The notes under the pieces were generated by a model. That model had not been told where the DNA came from and ran no database searches. It was given only the letters and a program-made list of their open reading frames with translations. From the NCBI GenBank assembly GCA_020348925.1, contig CP070758.1:3191438-3227882 (forward strand): 36,445 nt of DNA, in the 5' to 3' direction. The position numbers and the translations under genes are program-made. The stretch comes from Gemmatimonadota bacterium. Lineage in GTDB: Bacteria > JBHIER01 > G020348925. Of the stretch, positions 24,801 through 31,710 are shown in pieces (positions within the stretch are counted from its first letter, which is position 1; each line of letters opens with the position of its first letter).

Positions 24801-24876
24801 GGAGTTTATCTCGGATATCGGGCATCACCCTGCACGTGAGATAAGGGATACCGCAATCCAAGAGAACACCCCATGA
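21871..24876 (+). CDS. Large protein with two nucleotidyltransferase-like domains (GlnE/GlnD-related)
   Basis: A 1001-residue cytoplasmic protein. Two NTase-fold signatures are visible: GVGTRADQDDIDVGIID at 148-164 and AAGGHAREQAFDDDYDIIVL at 720-739, each a glycine loop followed by acidic metal ligands. Near 861-871, NIKENSGGLRDIE matches the KE-x-x-GGLRDIE element that follows the NTase domain in GlnD (PII uridylyltransferase) and GlnE (glutamine synthetase adenylyltransferase). The long middle part (about 260-700) is helical. A tandem NTase protein near 1000 residues recalls GlnE, but the GSxARxELxxxSDxDL motif is not exact, so I call only the superfamily. It starts 28 nt after the Kor gamma gene with GAGGAAAAG upstream, so it is co-transcribed with an enzyme set whose substrate may be 2-oxoglutarate. 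Confidence 0.6.
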   Translation: MFDPYTRLEARVGELGNHHRKYLKNISAHKDTLIDRLEACGKIDQVHFRLTAPDLASEMDTVMAVGRNVEEKLTFLGCYYALQFLNMNISAIDVLALNLATSDDRYTVYKGFMRQIGNEFRALTACHMDKLLNLFLDKNGTPEYVICGVGTRADQDDIDVGIIDDGSRKRKDLNLAVGRLQHSMLKQSVPLHLYLSEHVGTQSYSASIAEYNDLLKKEIQDFVIITEMLGAAPITGSNHLFRKFRREVTQRYYYQRQGDNRFHEGYLRGLLGEVRSLLIRRMKTNSINPKDDGLRMLKGLLFAGKSIFNIRKVNAWDILKQLGERDPDHTEIFQTLDRSLTFLEMFRFLYQLFVVQEDEIYVGGEDTISNLQSVAKAMGYQDVGVIKAWDHLLIHYYEHIDGIKDPIEILLKDVIRHLERISVFSVMLSTRQLETQYEGNLVIDFLKASRFFRGTKFWDDVLGALETGDGQLLERFVTDFNSLDTERRIKWIAQYADWSNYAFMVLMRLLVILYQNRKKVASEKLFNELNEASLEALSQSHDVIHRITRIFNHYPKLVNNYLLALSEEDQLRFKKLLEGNVWEEEVAQLRDHLVNLCQLHCCSNRYFKRFFQRIINAYPEYIQYLDNTDRLKELAKGLFGKIDNLKTFREKKDQLGHYHDIEFFRVGLETLAGAPIEQTNAEFTEFSDNYLQTLFDICKQEVEQEREGKLKTEDLLAVFAAGGHAREQAFDDDYDIIVLLNSSDEALRKKCTTIISKMNTELVKRGTLPHFRFAERYGHYVTLFSELEELFESNKEDSFIDKSQILGARMVVGSRRFGKAFEQLIIQPHIYNKKDTYIQQMAQEIFARHVNENGVKEDGFNIKENSGGLRDIEMVMLMYKAALHIQTPVSMKLFDELSDKIPDKGSELKRLSGIFSFLKRLRDIYRLTVAAEDTIYLQNLDRVSPIMNFKDSSTQSASQQLMMAYRENMKQGWSLVSEFISDIGHHPAREIRDTAIQENTP

Positions 24877-24886
24877 AAGAATTTTC

Positions 24887-24915
24887 TTGCAGAATGAGGA
24901 AGCAAACGTTATTAT
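24887..24915 (+). promoter_or_regulatory. Promoter of the ndk-yceD-rpmF-plsX-fab cluster
   Basis: TTGCAG at 24887-24892 and TATTAT at 24910-24915 are separated by 17 bp, giving a start near 24922 and a leader of about 24 nt before the ndk ATG. The surrounding 24905-24930 is A/T-rich. Confidence 0.5.
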
Positions 24916-24945
24916 TTTATTTATTTTTCAGGGAGTTTGACAGTA

Positions 24946-25389
24946 ATGATCGAACAAACACTCATGTTGATTAAACCTGATGGCGTCCGTTCAAACCGAA
25001 TCGGCCAAGTCATCAGCAGAATTGAAAAGGAGGGATTTCGTATTTGTGGCATGAAGATGCTTCGGCTTCAGCCTGAAACAGCGGCCGAATTCTATGCCGC
25101 GCATCGAGAAAAACCATTTTACGCCGATCTCCTCACTTTTATGGTTTCGGATCGCATCGTGGCTCTCGTTCTGGAGCGAGAGGAAGCTGTGACTCGTTTG
25201 AGGGAAGTCATCGGAGCCACAGATCCGGCCGAAGCAGCTGTGGGAACGATCCGAAAAAAATTGGCTTCAAACAAACAGGAAAACGTTGTGCATGCCTCCG
25301 ACTCTTTGAGCAATGCTCAGGTAGAGACGTCTTTCTTTTTCAGCCGTGAAGAGTTACTGTCCATGCTGAAGAAATCCACCATGCCGTAA
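24946..25389 (+). CDS. ndk: Nucleoside diphosphate kinase
   Basis: A 147-residue enzyme that equalises nucleoside triphosphate pools via a phospho-histidine. It opens with MIEQTLMLIKPDGVRSNRIG and carries catalytic His116 in NVVHASDS, the usual NxxHASDS motif. ATG 24946 is chosen over TTG 24937 because AGGGAG at 24930-24935 is correctly spaced only for the ATG. It is the first gene after a promoter and heads a ribosome/lipid gene cluster. Confidence 0.93.
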   Translation: MIEQTLMLIKPDGVRSNRIGQVISRIEKEGFRICGMKMLRLQPETAAEFYAAHREKPFYADLLTFMVSDRIVALVLEREEAVTRLREVIGATDPAEAAVGTIRKKLASNKQENVVHASDSLSNAQVETSFFFSREELLSMLKKSTMP

Positions 25390-25390
25390 C

Positions 25391-25903
25391 ATGTTGCACA
25401 TTATGAAGATCGATATTTTCAGTTTAACAGAAGGTGAGAATTCCTTTCAGTTTGAAGTAGACCTGACACTTGTTGACCTTCCAACGGAGCTTGAGTCGGA
25501 AATGCCTCTGAAGGTGAACGCAGGAGTGACGAAAAGGGGCACCAACCTCATCATAAAAGGCGATGTAACCTATCCGCTGAGCCTGGAATGCAATCGCTGT
25601 TTAGAGCTTTTCCAGCACAATCTGCAGGCTCCCTTGGAGGCCTACTTCGTTCTGGGGGAGAATGTCCCGGAACGAAAGGAGGACGGCGAGGTCATTCGAA
25701 TATCTCACACGGATCAGAGTCTCGACCTTATCGAGATCATCCGCGAGGCCATCCTCTTGGCTGTGCCCTACAAAGCTCTCTGTCGTGCTGATTGCAAGGG
25801 CCTCTGTTCCGTTTGCGGACGTAATCTGAACCAAGAACAATGCGATTGTATTACCCGCAGTCCGGATCCGCGGTGGGCCGTTTTGAAGGATTTCCAGAGG
25901 TAA
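25391..25903 (+). CDS. yceD: YceD/DUF177 family protein
   Basis: A 170-residue protein of the YceD family, linked by family knowledge to 23S rRNA accumulation and almost always encoded just before rpmF, as here. It has a central LECNRCLE and a C-terminal cysteine cluster (CRADCKGLCSVCGRN and CDC) that probably binds zinc, as in many anaerobes' versions. The start is uncertain: ATG 25391 lies 1 nt after the ndk stop and ATG 25403 is an alternative; neither has a good ribosome site, suggesting translational coupling to ndk. Confidence 0.82.
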   Translation: MLHIMKIDIFSLTEGENSFQFEVDLTLVDLPTELESEMPLKVNAGVTKRGTNLIIKGDVTYPLSLECNRCLELFQHNLQAPLEAYFVLGENVPERKEDGEVIRISHTDQSLDLIEIIREAILLAVPYKALCRADCKGLCSVCGRNLNQEQCDCITRSPDPRWAVLKDFQR

Positions 25904-25947
25904 TACGCTGCGCATTGATTTAAAAACGAAGTAAAAGGAGGAAGAAA

Positions 25948-26130
25948 TTGGCACTACCTAAGAAGAAAACATCGAAATCTCGTAGGGATAAAAGACGGGC
26001 ACACTGGAAGTTAACATCTCCGGCTCTGGCGCTATGTCCGCAGTGCAACCACCCGAAGTTGCCCCACCGGGTGTGTCCGAGTTGCGGCTCATACAGAGGT
26101 AGAAAGGTCATCGTGCCTCGCGAAGTTTAG
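25948..26130 (+). CDS. rpmF: Ribosomal protein bL32
   Basis: A 60-residue ribosomal protein with the bL32 start [20 protein letters not shown] and a zinc ribbon (LCPQCNHP and CPSCGSYRG). Translation begins at TTG 25948, fixed by AAAGGAGG at 25935-25942 and by the family N-terminus. It lies between yceD and plsX, the classic bacterial order. Confidence 0.95.
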   Translation: MALPKKKTSKSRRDKRRAHWKLTSPALALCPQCNHPKLPHRVCPSCGSYRGRKVIVPREV

Positions 26131-26171
26131 TAGGATCTTTTCGAACGCAATCTACATTAGAGGACGACTGT

Positions 26172-27215
26172 ATGAAAATTGCTGTTGATGCTATGGGTGG
26201 AGATCATGCCCCGGATGCCATCATCAAGGGCGCTATTGAAGCGGCAAAACTGTTCAATGGCAATGTAGAAATTGCTCTCGTGGGGAATGGGCCGCTCTTG
26301 AGGGAGAAACTCTCCCATATTACCTATCGATACAGACCACAATCTGTGAGCATCGTCGAAGCCGCTGAGACGATTGAGATGGGTGAATCGCCGGTAGCCG
26401 CACTTCGAAAAAAGAGGAACTCCTCCCTTGTTGTGGCGATGGATTTACTGAAGACGGGCCAAGCCCAGGCTGTCGTCAGCGCTGGAAACACAGGTGCCGT
26501 CATGGCGAGTGCGCTCTTTACGACAGGACGGTTGGAAGGTGTGCATCGGCCGGCTATTGTCTCTGTGCTCCCGAATCAGAAAGGAATAACCCTGTTGATT
26601 GACGTGGGGGCGAATACAGATTGTAAACCCATCAATCTTCTTCAGTTCGGTATTATGGGAAGTCTCTATTATCGCCATATTTTTCGTTGCCCCAATCCAA
26701 GAGTCGGACTGCTCAACATTGGCGAGGAACGAACCAAGGGAAATGACCTGACCCTCGAAGCGTATCGTCTGCTATCGGAGAGTCAACTCAATTTCGTTGG
26801 TAATGTGGAAGGCCAAGATATTCTCAGCGGCGCAGCTGATGTCATTGTCTGCGATGGATTTCTCGGAAACGTCATTCTAAAATTCGCTGAGAGCATCGTC
26901 GGACTTGTCTCTTCAACAATCAAGGATAAAGTGGCCTCAAATGTGCGTTCAAAGCTGGGTGCATTTCTTCTGGCCCCGGCATTCGTGAAGTTTAAACGAA
27001 AACTTGATTACGAGGAGTACGGAGGAGCACCTCTTCTTGGTATTGATGGCGTGTGCGTCATTTGCCATGGGAGCTCTTCTCCCAAAGCAATTAAAAATGC
27101 CATAATTTTAGCCTTACGGATTGTCAATTCAGGAGTTAATAATCAGATCAAATACCAACTCCAAGCGATGAATACCGCGGTTCCAGTCACGGAAAACCAC
27201 AGAGTCCGCGTGTGA
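26172..27215 (+). CDS. plsX: Phosphate acyltransferase PlsX
   Basis: A 347-residue peripheral membrane enzyme that makes acyl-phosphate from acyl-ACP for phospholipid synthesis. It starts MKIAVDAMGGDHAPDAIIKG and has VSAGNTGAVMA, DVGANTDCKP, LLNIGEE-x-x-KGN and the late YGGAPLLGIDGVCVICHGSS segment, all typical. AGAGGACG precedes ATG 26172. The following gap (27216-27328) is where fabH usually lies; no FabH remnant is visible. Confidence 0.94.
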   Translation: MKIAVDAMGGDHAPDAIIKGAIEAAKLFNGNVEIALVGNGPLLREKLSHITYRYRPQSVSIVEAAETIEMGESPVAALRKKRNSSLVVAMDLLKTGQAQAVVSAGNTGAVMASALFTTGRLEGVHRPAIVSVLPNQKGITLLIDVGANTDCKPINLLQFGIMGSLYYRHIFRCPNPRVGLLNIGEERTKGNDLTLEAYRLLSESQLNFVGNVEGQDILSGAADVIVCDGFLGNVILKFAESIVGLVSSTIKDKVASNVRSKLGAFLLAPAFVKFKRKLDYEEYGGAPLLGIDGVCVICHGSSSPKAIKNAIILALRIVNSGVNNQIKYQLQAMNTAVPVTENHRVRV

Positions 27216-27328
27216 AGAACAGAACAATCGTATGACACCAGGCAATCGCCCATCTTGATTCGAGGAAAAGTGTGGCTTTAAAGAACAGAAACGCACAGCG
27301 TAGGGCATTCATTTCAAAATAGAGCACC

Positions 27329-28273
27329 ATGAAACGAATCGGATTTCTCTTCCCTGGACAGGGATCACAATATGTCGGCATGGGAAAGGACCTGCATGAA
27401 GCTTTTCCAATGATCCGAGAACTCTATAATAAGGCAAATGAAATTCTTGGATGTGATCTCGCGAAACTTTCCTTCGAGGGCCCCGAGGAGAAACTGCGTC
27501 AAACGCAATACACCCAGCCGTTAATCCTCGTCCATAGCCTGTGTGTCCTGTCGATTCTCGAAAGAGAAGGCTTCGAAGCCACGGCTGCTGCCGGCCATAG
27601 CTTGGGCGAGTATACGGCTCTGAAAGCGGCCGGTGCCCTCAGCTCCGAGGATGTTATTGATCTCGTGAAAAAGCGCGGGGAATACATGCAGCAGGCGGGT
27701 GAAGAACAGCCCGGCACCATGGCGGCCATCATCGGGCTTTCTCGAGATATCGTTGAAAGGATCTGTCAGGAGGCCGGTTCGGCGGGTCCGATTCAACCCG
27801 CCAATTTCAATTCTCCCGAACAGATCGCCGTCTCAGGGGCAAGAACCGCTGTCCACCGAGCCATCGACATGGCCAAAGCGATGGGGGCAACAAAAGCGGT
27901 CGAACTCTCCGTAGGGGGCGCTTTTCATTCAACTTTGATGGGAAGTGCCGCACAACGCATGGAGATCGCCCTGAAAACCGTTCACATCTCAACTGCCCGA
28001 ATCCCGGTCATTTCAAACTTTTCGGCCGAACCTGTGAAAGACCCGGAGGTCATTCGGACCTCCCTGGCGAAACAGATCGTCAATCCCGTTCTCTGGGATG
28101 ATTCGATAAATAGGATGCGACAATTGGACATCGATCACTATCTCGAAATTGGACCGGGTAAGGTCTTGCGTGGTCTGATGCGCAGAATCAACAGGGAAGC
28201 GGAGATACTCAGTCTCGGAGACGTGCCCGGCATTGAAAGTTTCTTAAAGGAATCGAAGACATGGGATATCTGA
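27329..28273 (+). CDS. fabD: Malonyl-CoA:ACP transacylase
   Basis: A 314-residue enzyme transferring malonyl groups from CoA to acyl carrier protein. It begins MKRIGFLFPGQGSQYVGMG and has the nucleophile Ser91 in GHSLGEY, the conserved R in KKRGEYMQ, and a GGAFHS histidine site near residue 200. The end overlaps fabG by 13 nt, indicating coupling. The ribosome site upstream of ATG 27329 is poor. Confidence 0.94.
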   Translation: MKRIGFLFPGQGSQYVGMGKDLHEAFPMIRELYNKANEILGCDLAKLSFEGPEEKLRQTQYTQPLILVHSLCVLSILEREGFEATAAAGHSLGEYTALKAAGALSSEDVIDLVKKRGEYMQQAGEEQPGTMAAIIGLSRDIVERICQEAGSAGPIQPANFNSPEQIAVSGARTAVHRAIDMAKAMGATKAVELSVGGAFHSTLMGSAAQRMEIALKTVHISTARIPVISNFSAEPVKDPEVIRTSLAKQIVNPVLWDDSINRMRQLDIDHYLEIGPGKVLRGLMRRINREAEILSLGDVPGIESFLKESKTWDI

Positions 28274-29007
28274 GCGATCAAGGCGCAATCGTCACCGGAG
28301 CAGCTCAAGGAATAGGACAGGCTATTGCCTTCAAACTTTCGGAACAAGGAGCACATGTCGTCGTCGCTGATCTGAACATTGGTGCGGCACACAGGACGGC
28401 TGCGGACATAGAAGCAAAAGGCGGAAAGGCCGTTGCTCTCGAAGTGAATGTGGCGCACCCCGAAAGCGTTACCTCCATGGTGGAGACAAGTACCCGCGTA
28501 CTACCCGGCATCGATATACTGGTCAATAATGCCGGTATTACGAGGGATAATTTGCTCGTAAGACTTGGGGATGATGATTGGGATTCTGTCCTCGACGTCA
28601 ACCTGAAAGGGGTTTTCTTTTGTACGAGGGCTGTGGCCAAAGTGATGATGAAACAGCGCAGGGGACGCATTGTGAACATTTCATCTGTGGTTGGTCTCAT
28701 CGGGAATCCTGGCCAGGCCAATTACGCGGCATCAAAAGCCGGAATTCTCGGTCTCACCAAGACGACGGCCCGAGAACTCGCTCCGCGCGGTATTACTGTC
28801 AACGCAGTAGCTCCTGGCTTCATCGAAACAGAAATGACACAATCTCTTCCCGAAAAAGCGGTAGAGGCTTTTCTCAATTCCATCCCCCTCGGACGGCCCG
28901 GACTGCCCGAGGATGTTGCCAAGGCGGTTGCGTTCTTGGCCTCTGAAGATGCATCGTATATTACAGGTCAGGTCATACATGTCGACGGTGGGATGGTCAT
29001 GACCTGA
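28261..29007 (+). CDS. fabG: 3-oxoacyl-ACP reductase
   Basis: A 248-residue short-chain dehydrogenase. It has the NADP(H) motif TGAAQGIGQAIA (residues 12-23), NNAG at 89-92, and the active-site set Asn114, Ser142, Tyr155 and Lys159 (ISS...YAASK), then APGFIETEMT and a C-terminal ITGQVIHVDGGMVM. It reduces 3-oxoacyl-ACP in fatty acid elongation. ATG 28261 lies within the fabD end, preceded by AAAGGAA. Confidence 0.93.
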   Translation: MGYLSDQGAIVTGAAQGIGQAIAFKLSEQGAHVVVADLNIGAAHRTAADIEAKGGKAVALEVNVAHPESVTSMVETSTRVLPGIDILVNNAGITRDNLLVRLGDDDWDSVLDVNLKGVFFCTRAVAKVMMKQRRGRIVNISSVVGLIGNPGQANYAASKAGILGLTKTTARELAPRGITVNAVAPGFIETEMTQSLPEKAVEAFLNSIPLGRPGLPEDVAKAVAFLASEDASYITGQVIHVDGGMVMT

Positions 29008-29015
29008 CCCGTATT

Positions 29016-29031
29016 TTTTGAACGTTCAAAA
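29016..29031. repeat. Perfect 16-bp palindrome downstream of fabG
   Basis: TTTTGAACGTTCAAAA is a perfect inverted repeat in the 95-nt fabG-acpP gap. The right half with flanks (GAACGTTCAAAAT) recurs at 31548-31560, so it may be part of a dispersed repeat rather than an operator. Confidence 0.35.
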
Positions 29032-29102
29032 TTGAAAGAGAAACAACATAATACGTTACTCGCACGAAATAACGACGGAACGGAAAAAAGGAGGTGATTT
29101 TT

Positions 29103-29342
29103 ATGGCATTGGAGGATAGAGTGAGAGATCTTATCGTTGATCAGCTGGGCGTGAGCCCGGATGAGGTGACGAGAGAGGCTTCGTTCATCGACGATTTGGG
29201 TGCCGATTCCCTCGATACGGTGGAGCTGATCATGGCTTTCGAAGAGGAGTTTGGTATCGAAATTCCTGACGAGGATGCGGAGAAGATGAGTACTGTTGGC
29301 GATGCCATTGAGTACTTGGAGAAACACGTCCAGGAGGAATAA
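29103..29342 (+). CDS. acpP: Acyl carrier protein
   Basis: A 79-residue acidic protein with the phosphopantetheine attachment Ser36 in [10 protein letters not shown]. It carries growing acyl chains between Fab enzymes. AAAAGGAGGT at 29086-29095 fixes ATG 29103; a GTG at 29094 lies inside that site and is rejected. Confidence 0.96.
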   Translation: MALEDRVRDLIVDQLGVSPDEVTREASFIDDLGADSLDTVELIMAFEEEFGIEIPDEDAEKMSTVGDAIEYLEKHVQEE

Positions 29343-29372
29343 TGCCTTTTTCCCCAGAGGAGTGTGCGTCTT

Positions 29373-30614
29373 ATGGAAAACAGAGTCGTGGTCACAGGTT
29401 TGGGAGTTGTTACACCGGTTGGGAATACCGTCGATGACTTCTGGAAGTCATTGCAGCAGGGAAGAGGAGGGATCGGAAGAATCTCTCGCTTCGATGCCTC
29501 CGATATTGCCAACCAGATCGCTGCTGAAGTGAAGGGATTCGATCCGAGTCAGTCCATTGGTCCCAAAGAATTGCGCCGCATGGATCTGTATACTCAGTAC
29601 GCGGTGGTGTCCACTCAAGAGGCCGTGGCCGACGCCAACCTTGATATGCAGCAAGAGGATCCGAACAGAATTGGCGTTGTGGTGGGTTCAGGTATCGGGG
29701 GGATAGGTACATGGGAACGTCAGCACAAGATTTTATTGGAGAAGGGACCAAGTCGCATGAGCCCCCTCCTTGTACCCATGATGATATCGGACATTGCAGC
29801 AGGACATATCTCCATGATTTTTGGGATGAAGGGACCGAACTACGCCACCGTATCAGCTTGTGCCACCAGTGCCCATGCCATAACTGATGCTTGCCGCATT
29901 TTACAGCGGGGTGATGCCGACGTCATGATCGCCGGTGGATCAGAAGCACCGGTCACGCCCCTGGCCGTGGGTGGCTTCGCTTCCATGAAAGCAACGTCCA
30001 CTCGTAACGATGAGCCAGAAAAGGCGAGCAGACCGTTCGATGCTCAACGTGACGGTTTTATTCTTGGGGAAGGGGCAGGCGTAGTGGTTCTGGAAACACT
30101 CGACCACGCCAAGACTCGCGGCGCTCCTATATACTGCGAACTGGTTGGTTGTGGGATGACGGCCGATGCATACCACCTTACGGCACCCGCCCCGGGAGGA
30201 GAAGGAGCTGTCCGATCGATGAATATCGCCTTACAGGATGGTGGATTGGAACCAAGGGATATCGATTACATCAACGCTCACGGCACATCAACACCATTGA
30301 ACGACAAGTTCGAGACGATGGCCATTAAAACTGTTTTCGGGGATCACGCCCACGCGTTGAAAATCAGTTCCAATAAATCTATGGTCGGACATCTTTTGGG
30401 CGCCGCTGGTGTAGTCGAATGCATTGCTACCATCCTTACTATCAAACACTCCTTTATTCCACCGACGATCAATTACGAACATCCCGATCCCGAATGCGAT
30501 CTCGATTATACTCCGAATGAGGGCGTAGAGTACACTGTTCGCGCTGCCTTGTCCAACTCCTTCGGATTTGGTGGCCATAATGTCACTTTGGCGTTACAAT
30601 CTTTCGCCGAATGA
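29373..30614 (+). CDS. fabF: 3-oxoacyl-ACP synthase II
   Basis: A 413-residue condensing enzyme with active-site Cys163 in SACATSAH, His in NAHGTSTPLND and His in KSMVGHLLGAAG, the C-H-H triad of elongating ketoacyl synthases. ATG 29373 is chosen over GTG 29364 because AGAGGAG at 29356-29362 is too close to the GTG. With FabH absent from the cluster, initiation of chain synthesis must rely on a fabH elsewhere or on another route. Confidence 0.95.
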   Translation: MENRVVVTGLGVVTPVGNTVDDFWKSLQQGRGGIGRISRFDASDIANQIAAEVKGFDPSQSIGPKELRRMDLYTQYAVVSTQEAVADANLDMQQEDPNRIGVVVGSGIGGIGTWERQHKILLEKGPSRMSPLLVPMMISDIAAGHISMIFGMKGPNYATVSACATSAHAITDACRILQRGDADVMIAGGSEAPVTPLAVGGFASMKATSTRNDEPEKASRPFDAQRDGFILGEGAGVVVLETLDHAKTRGAPIYCELVGCGMTADAYHLTAPAPGGEGAVRSMNIALQDGGLEPRDIDYINAHGTSTPLNDKFETMAIKTVFGDHAHALKISSNKSMVGHLLGAAGVVECIATILTIKHSFIPPTINYEHPDPECDLDYTPNEGVEYTVRAALSNSFGFGGHNVTLALQSFAE

Positions 30615-30643
30615 ACAGCAGTAGCCATTCAGAACATCGAGAG

Positions 30644-30692
30644 GAACGAGAGGAAAGAGTATCAGACAGAACTCTCCCTCTCGTTTTCTTTT
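30644..30692 (+). terminator. Hairpin plus T-rich tail between fabF and rnc
   Basis: AACGAGAGGAAAGAGT at 30645-30660 pairs with ACTCTCCCTCTCGTT at 30671-30685 (about 15 bp with small irregularities, 10-nt loop), followed by TTCTTTT. It reads as a rho-independent terminator for the fab cluster. The rnc start lies only 3 nt after the tail, so a role in rnc control is also possible. Confidence 0.5.
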
Positions 30693-30695
30693 AAA

Positions 30696-31457
30696 ATGAA
30701 GTTACTTAATTCCATTTTGCACAAACGGTTCGGTCGTTCCCTCCCAAAATCGGACATACAGTCACATCTGAAAGATCTTCAAAAAGAAATTGGATATGTC
30801 TTTCGAGATTCCTCCCTGTTAACTATGGCCCTCGTCCACAGATCGTATACCCACATGAACGGTCACAGTACAATTCCGTCGAATGAGAGATTGGAATTTT
30901 TGGGTGATTCTGTGCTCAATATCGTTGTCACCGAGCACCTCTATCACACTTTCCCCGAAAAACAGGAGGGTGATCTTACACAGATCAAATCCCGTATCGT
31001 GAGTAAAAATGTCATTGCCGAAAAAGCAAAACAGTTGCGGTTAGGGCATTATCTCCTGTTAGGTCCGGGGGAGGAACAATCCGGCGGACGATCTCGCGCC
31101 TCACTTCTTGCGGATGGATTTGAAGCTTTATTAGGGGCCATGTTTCTCGACGGTGGTAAGAAGGCGGTTCAATCCTTTCTGAAGAAACATCTCTTTCACG
31201 ATTTGAATAGTATCATCTCAGCCGAGGAGCACACCAATTACAAGAGCCTCCTTTTGGAGCATTATCAAGGCGTGGGAAGCGGTCAGCCCGTGTACAAAAT
31301 AATTCAAGAGGCAGGTCCTGATCATGAAAAGGAGTTCACAGTCGTTGTCGAGGCTGAGGGTACGGTTCGAGGGACAGGGGTGGGCAGAAACAAAAGGGAA
31401 GCCGAACAAAAAGCTGCGAAGGAGGCACTGGAAAAGATTGGGGAGATCATGAAGTAA
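30696..31457 (+). CDS. rnc: Ribonuclease III
   Basis: A 253-residue double-strand-specific endoribonuclease. The RNase III signature NERLEFLGDSVLN is at 63-75, downstream acidic metal ligands lie in ADGFEALLGAMFLDGG, and a C-terminal dsRNA-binding domain covers about 176-243 (NYKSLLLEH, then GRNKREAEQKAAKEAL). Processes rRNA precursors and structured mRNAs. ATG 30696 has no Shine-Dalgarno sequence. In-frame extension upstream to 30615 offers no ATG, GTG or TTG, so the ATG is the only ordinary start, immediately after the hairpin tail. Confidence 0.93.
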   Translation: MKLLNSILHKRFGRSLPKSDIQSHLKDLQKEIGYVFRDSSLLTMALVHRSYTHMNGHSTIPSNERLEFLGDSVLNIVVTEHLYHTFPEKQEGDLTQIKSRIVSKNVIAEKAKQLRLGHYLLLGPGEEQSGGRSRASLLADGFEALLGAMFLDGGKKAVQSFLKKHLFHDLNSIISAEEHTNYKSLLLEHYQGVGSGQPVYKIIQEAGPDHEKEFTVVVEAEGTVRGTGVGRNKREAEQKAAKEALEKIGEIMK

Positions 31458-31464
31458 GCGATTA

Positions 31465-31490
31465 CCGTCTCAAGACGGGAATTTTGTTGC
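31465..31490 (+). terminator. Weak terminator-like hairpin after rnc
   Basis: CCGTCTCAAGACGG (31465-31478) forms a 5-bp stem with a TCAA loop, followed by GAATTTTGTT. The T-tract is short. A second small hairpin, CGGGC-CGTAA-GCCCG, follows at 31491-31505. Confidence 0.25.
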
Positions 31491-31516
31491 CGGGCCGTAA
31501 GCCCGATCGAGCTCAA

Positions 31517-31580
31517 CATTCGAAGTACGAAATCCAAAATCCGAACCGAACGTTCAAAATAGAAAAACTCGAATGAACAA
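31517..31580. repeat. Degenerate intergenic repeat of the CGAAATCC-AAAATCCGAA type
   Basis: The rnc-lipM gap carries ATTCGAAGTACGAAATCC, then AAAATCCGAACC and GAACGTTCAAAATAGAAA. Short tracts built of cgaaatcc and gttcaaaat units are familiar as dispersed non-coding debris in several candidate-phylum and deltaproteobacterial genomes. The remaining 31581-31710 shows nothing else. Confidence 0.3.
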
Positions 31581-31710
31581 CTTTGAAGTGCTGAGCGAAG
31601 GTATACTGTTTTGAAAAATTACTTATTTTGAGATTCGAATTTCGAGCTTCTTACACTCAAGTTGACACTCCAAACCTACTTTCTTCACCCATTCCTCGAA
31701 AGGAATCATC

